From the NCBI GenBank assembly GCA_018712915.1, contig DVGC01000001.1, positions 62,001-126,000 of the forward strand: a DNA stretch of 64,000 nucleotides. The letters run 5' to 3'. The DNA comes from Candidatus Copromonas faecavium (nom. illeg.). GTDB taxonomy: Bacteria > Bacillota > Clostridia > Lachnospirales > Lachnospiraceae. Each line of letters begins with the position of its first letter. Position 1 is the first letter of the stretch. Below the pieces are notes generated by a model. It saw only the letters and a list, made by a program, of their open reading frames with translations, did no database searches and was not told the origin of the DNA. Of the stretch, positions 27,103-35,632 are shown in pieces. Both the position numbers and the translations under genes were made by a program.

Positions 27103-27954
27103 TCATTCATTCAAACATAAAAACGCGCAGAGATTTCCCCTCTTTTCCGGCGAAGTCCGGTGGGAAAACAGCAAATCCGGATTGCAATGGGTACAGATAT
27201 CCGTAACGAAAATCTGATGTTCCGGAACTCCTGCCGAAAGCAGCACCTGACGGTTGGCCTCCCAAAGATTCAGCTGATATTTTCCGTTGTCCTTCCGGTA
27301 AAAAAGCCGGTCATGAAGCGGCTCGGGAAAGGCCTGGGAAAACTGGGAAATTACATCCTCTCCCACTTCGTAGCAGTCCTGGCAGATGCTGGGACCGATG
27401 CAGCAAATCACATCTTCCGGACAGGTTCCAAACTCCTGTTCCATCCGGTTCAGTGTCACCTGTCCCATCCGGTTTGCCGTTCCTCTCCAGCCGGAATGGG
27501 AAAGGCCGATGGCTTTCCGCTTTCTGTCCAGGAAATAAAGCGGCACGCAGTCGGCAAAAAAGGTCACCAGCGTCACACCAGGACAGTCGGTAATCAGTCC
27601 GTCCACATCCCGGTAATCCCGCTCCTTTGTAATCCCTTTTCCCTCGTCCTCTGCTGTCACCCTGCGCACATTGGTCGTATGGGTCTGCCAGGTCAGCACC
27701 ATTCGTTTTTCATCCACGCCCAGAGCTCTGGCCATCCTTCTGTAGTTTTCCCTCACGGCCTCCGGATCATCTCCCCTGGTAAAGGAAAAATTCATGGTGG
27801 CATAAGGCCCTTTGCTGACGCCTCCCATGCGGGTAGAAAATCCATGGCGCACCATTCCCGTCTCCGAAAGAGACGGAAAGCAAAGATATGTAACCCCCTC
27901 GTTTGTAACCTCCTGCAAATGGACGCTGCCATCCTTTCGTTTCCACGGATACAT
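27103..27954 (-). CDS. pgeF: Peptidoglycan editing factor / multicopper-like (YfiH family)
   Basis: The 283-residue protein starts at ATG 27954 (AAAGGAG 7 nt upstream); an ATG at 27981 in the same frame lacks a site. The catalytic Cys and His residues lie in TFFADCVPLYF and GLSHSGWRGTANRM, with the early His in LTWQTHTTNVR. E. coli YfiH removes wrongly incorporated amino acids in cell-wall precursors, and relatives have been called laccases. The C-terminus DICTHCNPDLLFSHR is conserved. The gene follows yraN by 16 nt, as the last gene in the operon. Confidence 0.92.
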   Translation of the reverse strand: MYPWKRKDGSVHLQEVTNEGVTYLCFPSLSETGMVRHGFSTRMGGVSKGPYATMNFSFTRGDDPEAVRENYRRMARALGVDEKRMVLTWQTHTTNVRRVTAEDEGKGITKERDYRDVDGLITDCPGVTLVTFFADCVPLYFLDRKRKAIGLSHSGWRGTANRMGQVTLNRMEQEFGTCPEDVICCIGPSICQDCYEVGEDVISQFSQAFPEPLHDRLFYRKDNGKYQLNLWEANRQVLLSAGVPEHQIFVTDICTHCNPDLLFSHRTSPEKRGNLCAFLCLNE

Positions 27955-27970
27955 ATTCTGGCTCCTTTTC

Positions 27971-28318
27971 TCAAAATGCATGTTCGATATGGGTAATTCT
28001 CTCTCCGTCCACGCCAACAGCGTCAAACCGGCAGGGAGTCTCCTCCGGATATCTCTTTTCGTAAAGATAAAAGGCTGCCGCCCTCCGGATTCTAGCGGCT
28101 TTCCTTCCATCGATTGCCTCCAGAGCATAGCCAGCCGCCGCTGTGGCCCGGTATTTCACCTCCACAAACACCAGATACGGATGGTCCTCTGCGATGATAT
28201 CAATTTCTCCAGCCCGGCACCGGTAGTTCTGTTCCACAATCCGGTATCCTTTCGATTTCAGGAATTCGGCTGCCTGCCGCTCATACTCGGCTCCTGTTTT
28301 TCTCCTGTTTTCTTTCAT
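27971..28318 (-). CDS. YraN-family nuclease-fold protein
   Basis: The 115-residue protein has the PD-(D/E)xK-like core of the UPF0102 family: AAEFLKSKGYRIVEQNYRC, GEIDIIAEDHPYLVFVEVKYR (Glu, Asp, Glu, Lys) and RRAAAFYLY. The family is thought to bind or cut nucleic acid, without a settled role. It lies between rnhB (6 nt) and pgeF, the usual arrangement in clostridia. Confidence 0.93.
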   Translation of the reverse strand: MKENRRKTGAEYERQAAEFLKSKGYRIVEQNYRCRAGEIDIIAEDHPYLVFVEVKYRATAAAGYALEAIDGRKAARIRRAAAFYLYEKRYPEETPCRFDAVGVDGERITHIEHAF

Positions 28319-28324
28319 ATTCCC

Positions 28325-28972
28325 CTAAGCTTCCAGAATTTTCTTAAGAAAGCTCCTTCTGTGGATGGGACAGGGACCAAACTCCTTAATGGCAGCCACA
28401 TGAGCCGCCGTCCCGTAGCCTTTATGTTTTCCAAATCCATACTGAGGGAACAGACGGTCATATTCCATCATCATATGGTCCCTGGTCACCTTGGCCAGAA
28501 TACTGGCCGCCGCGATGGACACGCTTTTTGCATCTCCTTTGATGATCGGCACCTGGAAGATGTCTACATCGGGAATGGTCACAGCATCGTTCAGCAAAAG
28601 ATCCGGCTTCACTCCCAGTCCCTCAATGGCCTGCCGCATGGCCTCATAGGTGGCCTGAAGAATGTTGATCTCATCAATCCGCTCCGGTCCGACGATCCCC
28701 ACACAGAAAGCCACCGCCTTCTCCTGAATCTCCAGAAACAGCTCCTCCCGGCGCTTTTCTGAAAGCTTTTTTGAGTCATTAAGATAGAGAATCCGGCAGT
28801 CCTTCGGCAGAATAACGGCTCCTGCTGCCACCGGACCGGCAAGAGGTCCTCTGCCGGCCTCATCTACGCCGCAAATCAGCTGGCAGTCCCTGTATTCCCG
28901 CTCATACTCTTCCATGGCAGAAAGACGGGCCAGTTCCTTTTCCAGTTTTTCCCCTTCTAATTTTCCTGCCAT
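28325..28972 (-). CDS. rnhB: Ribonuclease HII
   Basis: The 215-residue enzyme degrades RNA in RNA-DNA hybrids and removes single ribonucleotides. The N-terminal active-site block is CGVDEAGRGPLAGPVAAGAV (Asp, Glu). The third Asp lies in DLLLNDAVTIPD and the fourth in ILAKVTRDHMM. A helical extension of 25 residues (EKLEKELARLSAMEEYERE) precedes the core, as in other Firmicutes. The start overlaps the rbgA stop by 16 nt. Confidence 0.97.
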   Translation of the reverse strand: MAGKLEGEKLEKELARLSAMEEYEREYRDCQLICGVDEAGRGPLAGPVAAGAVILPKDCRILYLNDSKKLSEKRREELFLEIQEKAVAFCVGIVGPERIDEINILQATYEAMRQAIEGLGVKPDLLLNDAVTIPDVDIFQVPIIKGDAKSVSIAAASILAKVTRDHMMMEYDRLFPQYGFGKHKGYGTAAHVAAIKEFGPCPIHRRSFLKKILEA

Positions 28973-30015
28973 CCGGCCTTCTCCTTTCCTTCCCGGTACA
29001 TCTTCTGTTCTTTTTCAGATTCTTCCTGCCCGGTCTTAGACTCTTCCTGCCCGCGCCTGGACGTATGCTCTCTTTCCCCAGCCGGTTCCGTTCCTGTTCG
29101 GGATGCCTTCCCCCCTGCAGGCGCTTTTTTCTCTTTCTTCACTGCTTCCTTTTCTCCGGCTGCTTCGTATTCTCCCGGAAGTTCCAGAGTGATCCGCCCC
29201 AGCCGGCCGCTCCGGAACTCCTCCAGGAATAGCCTGGAAGCCCTGTTGCAGTCAATTTCACCGCCCTTGGAAAGGCAGGCTCTTGCCTTTGCAATCCGGC
29301 AAAGAAGCTCGTAACCGCCTGCACCGTCCTCTTCAATGCCATATCGTTCCTTTAAAGCTCCGGGAGCTATGGACGTAAGCCTTGCGGCCAGTTCACTGGC
29401 CAACTCCTCCAAATCCAGGATTTCATCGTTAATCGAGCCAAGAAAAGCCAGACGCAGTCCCGCTTCCTGGTCGTCAAACCTGGGCCAGAGGATACCCGGA
29501 GTATCCAAAAGCTCCACCTGCTTATTCAGCCGGATCCACTGATTTCCCTTGGTAACACCCGGGCGGTTTCCTGTTTTTGCCGAAGCCCGCCCGGACAGGC
29601 TGTTGATAAACGTGGATTTCCCCACATTGGGAATGCCTGCCACCATGGCACGGATCGGGCGATTTAAAATTCCCCGCCTCCGATCCCGTTCGATTTTTTC
29701 CCGGCAGGCCTGCTGGATATGGACATGAATCTGCTTTAAATCCGCCCTGGATCTGGCATCCACCTTCATGACTTCAAACCCTTTTTTCTGAAAAAAATCC
29801 ATCCAGGCCAGATTGGCCTGCTCGGAAGCCAGATCTGCCTTGTTCAGCAGAATCAGCCTTCCTTTTCCCTTTCCAAGCTCATCAATCTCCGGATTCCGGC
29901 TGGCCATGGGCGCCCGTCCGTCCACCAGCTCAATAATCAGGTCCACCAGCTTGACATCTGTCTGCATGGCCCGTTTGGCCTTTGTCATATGCCCTGGATA
30001 CCACTGTATATTCAT
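28957..30015 (-). CDS. rbgA: Ribosome biogenesis GTPase RbgA (YlqF)
   Basis: The 352-residue circularly permuted GTPase is needed for late 50S assembly. The G4 motif (LLNKADLA) precedes G1 (AGIPNVGKSTFINSL) and G3 (DTPGILWP), the permuted order typical of the family. The C-terminal RNA-binding domain ends near residue 285. After it there is a Lys/Glu/Gly-rich tail of about 65 residues with near-repeats (RGQEESKTGQEESEKEQ), which is not normal for RbgA. Start at 30015 begins MNIQWYPGHMTKAKR, a family signature. Confidence 0.95.
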   Translation of the reverse strand: MNIQWYPGHMTKAKRAMQTDVKLVDLIIELVDGRAPMASRNPEIDELGKGKGRLILLNKADLASEQANLAWMDFFQKKGFEVMKVDARSRADLKQIHVHIQQACREKIERDRRRGILNRPIRAMVAGIPNVGKSTFINSLSGRASAKTGNRPGVTKGNQWIRLNKQVELLDTPGILWPRFDDQEAGLRLAFLGSINDEILDLEELASELAARLTSIAPGALKERYGIEEDGAGGYELLCRIAKARACLSKGGEIDCNRASRLFLEEFRSGRLGRITLELPGEYEAAGEKEAVKKEKKAPAGGKASRTGTEPAGEREHTSRRGQEESKTGQEESEKEQKMYREGKEKAGWQEN

Positions 30016-30039
30016 ATTTTCTCCATTTCCCTTTCTCTG

Positions 30040-30621
30040 CTATCCGATCCGGCCCATTTCCTGGAACGGGCTGATTTTTAACCAGACTTTTCCCACAATC
30101 TGTTCTCTGCTCACATTGCCGGTTCCTTCAAACCGGCTGTCCTCACTGGAATCCCGGTTATCGCCCAGAAGAAAATACTCATCCTCTCCCAGTTCCACCG
30201 GATATTCCGCCACCCCTGCAATGGCTGCCAGAGAAAGCTGCTCATTTTCGGTCTCCAAAGGCTCCCCGTTAATATAAACCATTCCGTTGGTGATCTGAAC
30301 CGTCTCCCCCGGCAGGCCGATGACACGCCGTATATTCAAAGTCGAGTCTCCCTTTGCAAAGGCTACCACATCAAACCGTTTCGGAGAACCCAAATCATAA
30401 ACCAGCCGGTTCATTAAGACCACATCCCCCGACTCCAGCACCGGCCGCATGGAACTGCCCCGCATTTCCGCCCGGCTTCCAAACGAATGCACCACAAATA
30501 CAGCCAGCGTAATCATGACAATAATGTCCACAATCCAGCTGACGATCCCGTGGAGCCTGTTCTCATCCCTTTTTTCGTAAAAATCCAAGAGCTCTCCTCC
30601 TGCCGTGTTCAGTCCGGCCAT
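30040..30621 (-). CDS. lepB: Signal peptidase I with altered lysine box
   Basis: The 193-residue membrane protease has one N-terminal helix (IVSWIVDIIVMITLAVFVV) and an outside catalytic domain. Box B is MRGSSMRPVL (Ser57), box C KRFDVVAF, box E GDNRDSSEDSR. In box D the usual Lys-Arg pair before VIGLPGE reads Arg98-Arg99 (STLNIRRVIGLPGE), so the general-base lysine appears to be replaced. The DNA codons there are CGG CGT, clearly Arg. It lies 24 nt upstream of rbgA in the conserved rplS-lepB-rbgA-rnhB order. Confidence 0.9.
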   Translation of the reverse strand: MAGLNTAGGELLDFYEKRDENRLHGIVSWIVDIIVMITLAVFVVHSFGSRAEMRGSSMRPVLESGDVVLMNRLVYDLGSPKRFDVVAFAKGDSTLNIRRVIGLPGETVQITNGMVYINGEPLETENEQLSLAAIAGVAEYPVELGEDEYFLLGDNRDSSEDSRFEGTGNVSREQIVGKVWLKISPFQEMGRIG

Positions 30622-30791
30622 TTTTCCAAAACAGCCTGTTATATTCGCTCCGTTTTAATCCGTTCCGCTTTTTTATCTGTATCCGGTTCCTGCCCATTCA
30701 TGATGCCGCAGGCACAGCCCGTGTTCCGCCTTCGCTGTTCGTCATATATGAACAGGTCCTGTATGGCGCACTTTTTTTCATTATAACACAA

Positions 30792-30819
30792 CAGGGGGAC
30801 AACTTCCATTGTCCCCCTG
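30792..30819 (-). terminator. Hairpin after rplS
   Basis: A perfect 11-bp stem (CAGGGGGACAA at 30792-30802 with TTGTCCCCCTG at 30809-30819) and 6-nt loop lies 15 nt past the rplS stop. The following minus-strand bases (TTGTGTTATAA) are only moderately U-rich, so read-through into lepB is possible. Confidence 0.65.
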
Positions 30820-30834
30820 AATCTGCATTCCGAA

Positions 30835-31182
30835 TTATCTTACTAATTCTTTTACCTTGGCAGCCTTTCCGACTCTGTCTCTTAAATAGTACAGTTTCGC
30901 GCGGCGTACCTTACCTCTTCTCACAACCTCGATGTTCTCTACGGAAGGAGAATGAAGGGGCCAGGTCTTCTCAACGCCGATACCGTTGGAATTCTTTCTT
31001 ACGGTGAAGGTTTCTCTTACTCCGCCGTTCTGTCTCTTAATTACGGTACCCTCGAACACCTGGGTTCTTACCCGGTTGCCCTCTCTGATTTTTGCAGATA
31101 CTCTTACGGTATCTCCTACATGGAACTCCGGCACGGTTTCCTTTAACTGAGCCGTTTCAATGTTCTTGATGATCTCGTTCAT
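30835..31182 (-). CDS. rplS: 50S ribosomal protein L19
   Basis: The 115-residue protein starts at ATG 31182 (AGGAGG, 9 nt). The whole sequence ([19 protein letters not shown], then [19 protein letters not shown] and [21 protein letters not shown]) fits L19, which sits at the 30S-50S interface. It follows trmD and has its own promoter at 31268-31296. The roughly 80-nt leader between promoter and start is where Firmicutes carry an L19 autoregulatory leader, but I could not confirm its fold. Confidence 0.98.
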   Translation of the reverse strand: MNEIIKNIETAQLKETVPEFHVGDTVRVSAKIREGNRVRTQVFEGTVIKRQNGGVRETFTVRKNSNGIGVEKTWPLHSPSVENIEVVRRGKVRRAKLYYLRDRVGKAAKVKELVR

Positions 31183-31267
31183 GAAAATGAACCTCCTTAA
31201 CGTATTCGATGTTCTTGCCGGCGCACCTTGACGCAGCAGAGGAACGTCTCTTATTTCACGGTTTCTA

Positions 31268-31296
31268 ATTCTACCATAGGGACTGGAAAAAATCAA
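31268..31296 (-). promoter_or_regulatory. Promoter of rplS
   Basis: Reading the minus strand, TTGATT (31291-31296) is followed after 17 nt by TAGAAT (31268-31273), one mismatch each from the sigma-A consensus. It lies about 85 nt upstream of the rplS start in the gap after trmD, so L19 can be expressed separately from the upstream operon. Confidence 0.7.
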
Positions 31297-31391
31297 GGAC
31301 TATTTTCCAGCAATTCCTTTCACCGCAATTCCTTTCATATTTTCCTGCGATTCCTGCATCTGTCCCTGCCTTCCATCCTTCTTCCCAGTTT

Positions 31392-32279
31392 TTATCCGAT
31401 TTCTCCTATCTGTCCAGTCCCTCCCGACTGCCTGGCTTCTCCGGTCTGCTCAGCCTCTCCGGTCTGTCCGGTTTCTTCTGCCCGTCCGGTCTCTCCCGGC
31501 TGCCTGGCTTCTTCTGTCTGTTCAGCCTCTCCGGTCTGCTCTTTCTCCCAGGTCCTGCGGTACTCTTTCAGGAATTTCTGCTCCTTTTCTGACAGGACAG
31601 CGTCCTCCAAAAGCTCCGGACGCCGGTGGAGGGTGCGGATAATGGACTGCTCCCGCCTCCACTTTTCAATGTTGGCATGATGCCCGGAAAGCAGAATCTC
31701 CGGCACTCTCCGGTCCATAAACACCTCTGGCCTGGTATATTGGGGATACTCCAGAAGATTATCATGGAAAGATTCAAATTCTGCCGAAACATGATTATTC
31801 AGCACTCCTGGAACCAGCCGGGAGATACAGTCAATCATCATCATAGCCGGCAGTTCTCCGCCAGTAAGGACATAATCCCCGGCCGAAAGCTGATCCGTAA
31901 CGATCATCTCCAGCACCCGCTCATCCACGCCCTCATAGTGGCCGCAGAGGAATACCAGTTCCTCCTCCTTTGCCAGCTCCTCGGCAATTTTCTGGTTGAA
32001 TACCTGGCCCTGGGGTGTCATATAAATCACCCGGGGCCGTTTTCCAATCCGCTCCGTCAGCGCCTCATAGGCCCGGTAAATCGGCTCTGCCTGCATCACC
32101 ATTCCGGCACCGCCGCCATAAGGATAATCATCTACTTGTCCATGGCGCTCCAGCGTATAATCCCGGATATTGATTGCTTCAAAAGACAGAAGCTCTTTCG
32201 CCGCCGCCCGGCCCAGGATACTGGTATTCAGCCCGTTTTCAATCATTTCCGGAAACAGGGTCAGTACATGAAAATTCAT
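31392..32279 (-). CDS. trmD: tRNA (guanine(37)-N(1))-methyltransferase with repeat tail
   Basis: The 295-residue SPOUT methyltransferase modifies G37 next to the anticodon. Family blocks are HVLTLFPEMIENGL, DDYPYGGGAGMVMQAEP, CGHYEGVDERV (trefoil-knot SAM site) and SAGDYVLTGGELPAM. The normal protein ends near residue 245 (EYRRTWEKEQ). The last 50 residues are a Glu/Thr/Gly-rich tail of near-repeats such as TGEAEQTEEARQPGE, with matching repeats in the DNA at 31395-31540. ATG 32279 has AAGGAGG upstream. The order rimM-trmD-rplS is conserved. Confidence 0.96.
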   Translation of the reverse strand: MNFHVLTLFPEMIENGLNTSILGRAAAKELLSFEAINIRDYTLERHGQVDDYPYGGGAGMVMQAEPIYRAYEALTERIGKRPRVIYMTPQGQVFNQKIAEELAKEEELVFLCGHYEGVDERVLEMIVTDQLSAGDYVLTGGELPAMMMIDCISRLVPGVLNNHVSAEFESFHDNLLEYPQYTRPEVFMDRRVPEILLSGHHANIEKWRREQSIIRTLHRRPELLEDAVLSEKEQKFLKEYRRTWEKEQTGEAEQTEEARQPGETGRAEETGQTGEAEQTGEARQSGGTGQIGEIG

Positions 32280-32326
32280 TCCGTTCCTCCTTCATGCCAA
32301 AACGGCGGATTCCAATGAGCCGCCTT

Positions 32327-32839
32327 CTACAAATCCAGTAAGCCGGGAAGAATATGGACCAGCATTTCCTGCTTTTCCAGATCCACCGACAGAACACAGT
32401 CTTTGATCGCCGGTAAAAGCAGTTCTCTCCCTTCCGGCGTCCTGACACAGTATACATCATTGGCTCCCGTCTGGATCACATCGGATAAGGTTCCCAGCTG
32501 TTCTCCTTCATCCGTACAGACCGAAAGGCCAATCAAATCCACAATAAAATTTTCATCCGGCTCCAGGCTTACTGCCTGCTCCCTGGTAATCAGCAGGTCC
32601 TTCTGCCGCAGTCCTTCCACATCATTGCGGTTATCCATTCCTGCAAATTTTACGATCACCATGTTTTTAAAAAAATGAACCTGCTCAATCTCAAGTTTTT
32701 TTAATCCGCCTGGTGCATCCAAAAGCACTTCCTCCAGATCCAGAAACCGCTCCGGGTCATCTGTCGTTGGAAATACTTTCACCTCGCCCCGCACGCCATG
32801 GGGAGAGGTAATTACTCCCACTCGAAGATATTGTTCCAT
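32327..32839 (-). CDS. rimM: Ribosome maturation factor RimM
   Basis: The 170-residue 16S rRNA processing factor starts at ATG 32839 (GGAG 6 nt upstream). The N-terminal barrel begins YLRVGVITSPHGVRGEVKVF. The PRC-like C-terminal barrel has DLIGLSVCTDEGEQLGTLSD, VYCVRTPEGRELLLPAI and VHILPGLLDL. It helps assemble the 30S head. It is 47 nt upstream of trmD. The gap 32840-33031 holds no gene. Confidence 0.96.
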   Translation of the reverse strand: MEQYLRVGVITSPHGVRGEVKVFPTTDDPERFLDLEEVLLDAPGGLKKLEIEQVHFFKNMVIVKFAGMDNRNDVEGLRQKDLLITREQAVSLEPDENFIVDLIGLSVCTDEGEQLGTLSDVIQTGANDVYCVRTPEGRELLLPAIKDCVLSVDLEKQEMLVHILPGLLDL

Positions 32840-33031
32840 CTTATTCTCCATTTCACGCACTCTGCAGCAGCTGCCATTCCAGTACCGGCTTTTTGTCCGT
32901 CCCATCCGGCTTCCCCTGCAGCGTCAGCCTGTCAGCTCCCAGCTTTCTGCCTGGCTTCCTTCATCGAAAGCGCCAGCCCTCAAAAAAAGGGACCGTAATC
33001 GGAGATTTCTCTGATCACAGTCCCGCGTTCG

Positions 33032-33259
33032 CTACTGAATCTCAACAACAACCTTCTTTTCTGTTTTGGAGGATGCTGCCTTTACCACAGAACGGATGGC
33101 TTTCGCAATCCTTCCCTGTTTGCCGATGACCTTTCCCACATCCGTAGGAGCAACCTTCAGCTCAATAACGATTTCATCCTCCTTCTCAGACTCCGTAACG
33201 ACCACTTCCTCTGGATTATCAACCAGTGCTTTGGCGATAACTTCAACCAATTCTTTCAT
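33032..33259 (-). CDS. khpA: KH-domain RNA-binding protein KhpA
   Basis: The 75-residue protein consists of a single KH domain with the GxxG loop VGKVIGKQGRIAKAIRSVV. The start at 33259 suits GAGGTG 6 nt upstream. KhpA binds RNA and, with KhpB, affects cell division and gene expression in Gram-positive bacteria. Its place between rpsP (15 nt) and rimM is conserved. Confidence 0.95.
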   Translation of the reverse strand: MKELVEVIAKALVDNPEEVVVTESEKEDEIVIELKVAPTDVGKVIGKQGRIAKAIRSVVKAASSKTEKKVVVEIQ

Positions 33260-33274
33260 TTGAAACACCTCGCA

Positions 33275-33520
33275 TTACTGGGTGATGCCGGCAATCTTTA
33301 AAAGCTTGCCAACCGTCTCCGTCGGCTGTGCACCTGTTGCTAACCACTTCTTCGCTGCTTCCTCGTTGAACTTGATTGTGCTCGGATCTGTATTGGGATC
33401 GTAATAACCAACTTCCTCGATGAATCTTCCATCTCTCGGGGAGCGGGAGTCTGCGACAACAATTCTATAGAAAGGAGCCTTCTTCTGGCCCATTCTTCTC
33501 AGTCTCATCTTTACTGCCAT
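33275..33520 (-). CDS. rpsP: 30S ribosomal protein S16
   Basis: The 81-residue protein begins [20 protein letters not shown] and contains [20 protein letters not shown], the S16 signature. It is part of the body of the small subunit. AGGAGG lies upstream of ATG 33520. It sits between ffh and khpA, as in most Firmicutes. Confidence 0.98.
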   Translation of the reverse strand: MAVKMRLRRMGQKKAPFYRIVVADSRSPRDGRFIEEVGYYDPNTDPSTIKFNEEAAKKWLATGAQPTETVGKLLKIAGITQ

Positions 33521-33580
33521 TTCTTTTCACCTCCTTAAAATGTCCTTTTATAGCCATGCGGGAATCCCGCATTTGCCTGC

Positions 33581-34945
33581 TTAAAACGGGAGCTTCAGCT
33601 TTCCCATCATGCCGGAAAGCCCGCCCAGGCCTCCCTTTCTCTTTCCGCCCATCATGCCCGGCAGCTGCTTCATCAGCTTTTTGGACTGCTCAAACTGCTT
33701 GACAATCCGGTTTACCTCGGAAATATCCACCCCGGCGCCTTTGGCAATTCTCTGCTTTCTCGATGGGTTTAACAGAGACGGATTGGCCCGCTCTGCCTTG
33801 GTCATGGACAGGATAATCGCCTCCACCCGGTCCATGGATTTTTCATCTATCTCAAGATTTCCCTTCATCTGGCTCATCCCGGGCATCATGCTTAAAATGC
33901 TGTTCATGCCGCCCATTTTCTTGATCTGATGCATCTGATCCAGGAAATCATTGAAATCAAAATCAGCCTTGCGCAGCTTCTGGCTCATCTCTTTGGCCTT
34001 TTCTTCACTGACCTCCAGCTCCGCCTTTTCAATCAGGGAAAGAATATCTCCCATTCCCAGGATTCTGGATGCCATCCGTTCCGGATAAAACTGCTCCAGA
34101 TCGGAAAGCTTTTCGCCCATGCCGACATAAAGAATGGGCCGTCCTGTTACCGAGCGAATAGAAAGAGCCGCGCCGCCTCTCGTATCGCCGTCCAGCTTGG
34201 TTAATACCACGCCGTCCACGCCGATTTTCTCATTAAAGCTGCCTGCCACATTGACCGCATCCTGTCCGGTCATGGCATCCACCACGAGAACGGTCTGATC
34301 CACCGTTACCGCCTGTTTGATATTGACAAGCTCTTCCATCATATCTTCGTCAATCTGAAGCCGTCCGGCCGTATCCAGGAATACCAGATTCAGCCCTTCC
34401 TTTTTTGCATGCTCCACGGCGGCTTTTGCAATATTTACCGGATTCTGGTTCTCTCCCATGGAAAAGACCGGAACCCCTACTTTTTCTCCATTGACCTGCA
34501 GCTGCTTGATGGCGGCGGGACGATAAACGTCGCAGGCTACCAGCAGGGGCTTCCTGCCTTTGGCCTTGAACTTTCCTGCCAGCTTGGCTGTCGTCGTCGT
34601 TTTACCGGAACCCTGCAGACCAATCATCATAATAACGGTAATCTCGTTCTGAGGACGAAGGGCAAGCTCCGTTGTTTCCGAGCCCATTAACTTCACAAGC
34701 TCTTCATTCACGATTTTAATTACCATCTGGCCCGGTGTCAGGCTGGTCAGCACATCCTGTCCGATGGCCCGTTCCTGCACGGAATTAACGAACTGGCGAA
34801 CCACTTTGAAATTGACATCGGCCTCCAGAAGGGCCATTTTCACTTCTTTCAGGGCCGCCTTTACATCGGCCTCTGTCAGCCGTCCTTTTCCTCTTAAGTT
34901 CTTAAATACATTCTGCAGTTTATCGGCTAAACTCTCAAATGCCAT
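33581..34945 (-). CDS. ffh: Signal recognition particle protein Ffh
   Basis: The 454-residue GTPase starts at ATG 34945 (GGGAG 7 nt upstream), with the N domain FESLADKLQNVFKNLRGKG. The G domain has GLQGSGKTTTTAKLAGKF (G1), DVYRPAA (G2), DTAGRLQIDE (G3), TKLDGDTRGGAALS (G4) and GMGEKLSDLEQF. The Met-rich M domain ends GGMNSILSMMPGMSQMKG and MKQLPGMMGGKRKGG. It targets ribosomes with signal sequences to the membrane. It follows ylxM by 19 nt. Confidence 0.98.
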   Translation of the reverse strand: MAFESLADKLQNVFKNLRGKGRLTEADVKAALKEVKMALLEADVNFKVVRQFVNSVQERAIGQDVLTSLTPGQMVIKIVNEELVKLMGSETTELALRPQNEITVIMMIGLQGSGKTTTTAKLAGKFKAKGRKPLLVACDVYRPAAIKQLQVNGEKVGVPVFSMGENQNPVNIAKAAVEHAKKEGLNLVFLDTAGRLQIDEDMMEELVNIKQAVTVDQTVLVVDAMTGQDAVNVAGSFNEKIGVDGVVLTKLDGDTRGGAALSIRSVTGRPILYVGMGEKLSDLEQFYPERMASRILGMGDILSLIEKAELEVSEEKAKEMSQKLRKADFDFNDFLDQMHQIKKMGGMNSILSMMPGMSQMKGNLEIDEKSMDRVEAIILSMTKAERANPSLLNPSRKQRIAKGAGVDISEVNRIVKQFEQSKKLMKQLPGMMGGKRKGGLGGLSGMMGKLKLPF

Positions 34946-34964
34946 TCCATCTCTCCCTCTATGG

Positions 34965-35306
34965 TTAAAGCTGTCCGATTTTCTCGGAGATTTCCTCAAT
35001 TTTATCAATCAGGGCTTCGTTGCCGCTTTCCTTATACCGTCCGGCCAGTTCCTTGATTTCTTTCACCATCAGCTTTGTCTGATTGAATTTTTCCACCAGA
35101 CGGAGCTTTTCCTCATAACCGGCCAGAATCCTGTCACAGCGCTTAATCAGGTCATGAACCCCCTGCCTGCTGATTCCCTGCTCTTCGGCAATTTCGCTTA
35201 AAGACATGTCATTAAAGATCACATCCTCATAAATCCGCCTCTGATGTTCCGTCAGCAGTTCTCCGTAAAAATCATACAAAAGACCCTGTGCTACAATTTT
35301 TTCCAT
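34965..35306 (-). CDS. ylxM: YlxM-family helix-turn-helix protein
   Basis: The 113-residue protein has a sigma-factor-like helix-turn-helix (YEDVIFNDMSLSEIAEEQGI, then SRQGVHDLIKRCDRIL). Members of this UPF0122 family are always next to ffh and interact with the signal recognition particle in some streptococci. It is the first gene of the ffh-rpsP-khpA-rimM-trmD run, and the strong promoter at 35324-35352 lies just upstream. Confidence 0.94.
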   Translation of the reverse strand: MEKIVAQGLLYDFYGELLTEHQRRIYEDVIFNDMSLSEIAEEQGISRQGVHDLIKRCDRILAGYEEKLRLVEKFNQTKLMVKEIKELAGRYKESGNEALIDKIEEISEKIGQL

Positions 35307-35323
35307 ATCAGGTCACCTGCGTT

Positions 35324-35352
35324 ATCATACTATAAAGCGAAGAGGCTGTCAA
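35324..35352 (-). promoter_or_regulatory. Strong sigma-A promoter of the ylxM-ffh operon
   Basis: On the minus strand TTGACA (35347-35352) and TATGAT (35324-35329) are separated by exactly 17 nt, 18 nt before the ylxM start. The leader is therefore very short. Further upstream at 35367-35380 lies CGAATATATGTTTG, one base from the SOS box found before dinB. Confidence 0.8.
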
Positions 35353-35380
35353 GTATTTTTTCTTTACAAACATATATTCG

Positions 35381-35632
35381 ACCTTCTTTATCTTGTTTTA
35401 TCCTCATATAATTCTTCCCTCTTACCAACTATGAGGGCAGAGACGGGGCCGACTGCACTAGATTGTGCCGTCCACTCCTAAAAATCAAGGATTCCGCTTG
35501 CACCCTGCCGCCTCTGCATCTGCAGTCAGATATTCTATTTTCACGATTCATAAAGGACAAATATGCTTTTTCATTAAATTTGTCACAACATTGTCACAAA
35601 ATCTGCTCTCAATCGCCGGAAGCAGGCTTCTC
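35381..35632. other. Intergenic stretch without recognisable gene
   Basis: Between the ylxM promoter region and the protein ending at 35633 both strands have only short frames of poor composition. A direct repeat TTGTCACAA occurs twice at about 35579-35599, 13 nt apart. No RNA gene, terminator or further promoter was recognised. Confidence 0.5.

Noticed and set aside
35579..35599. TTGTCACAA direct repeat as an operator
   Set aside because: It occurs only twice in an A+T-rich gap with no nearby promoter or regulator to support it.
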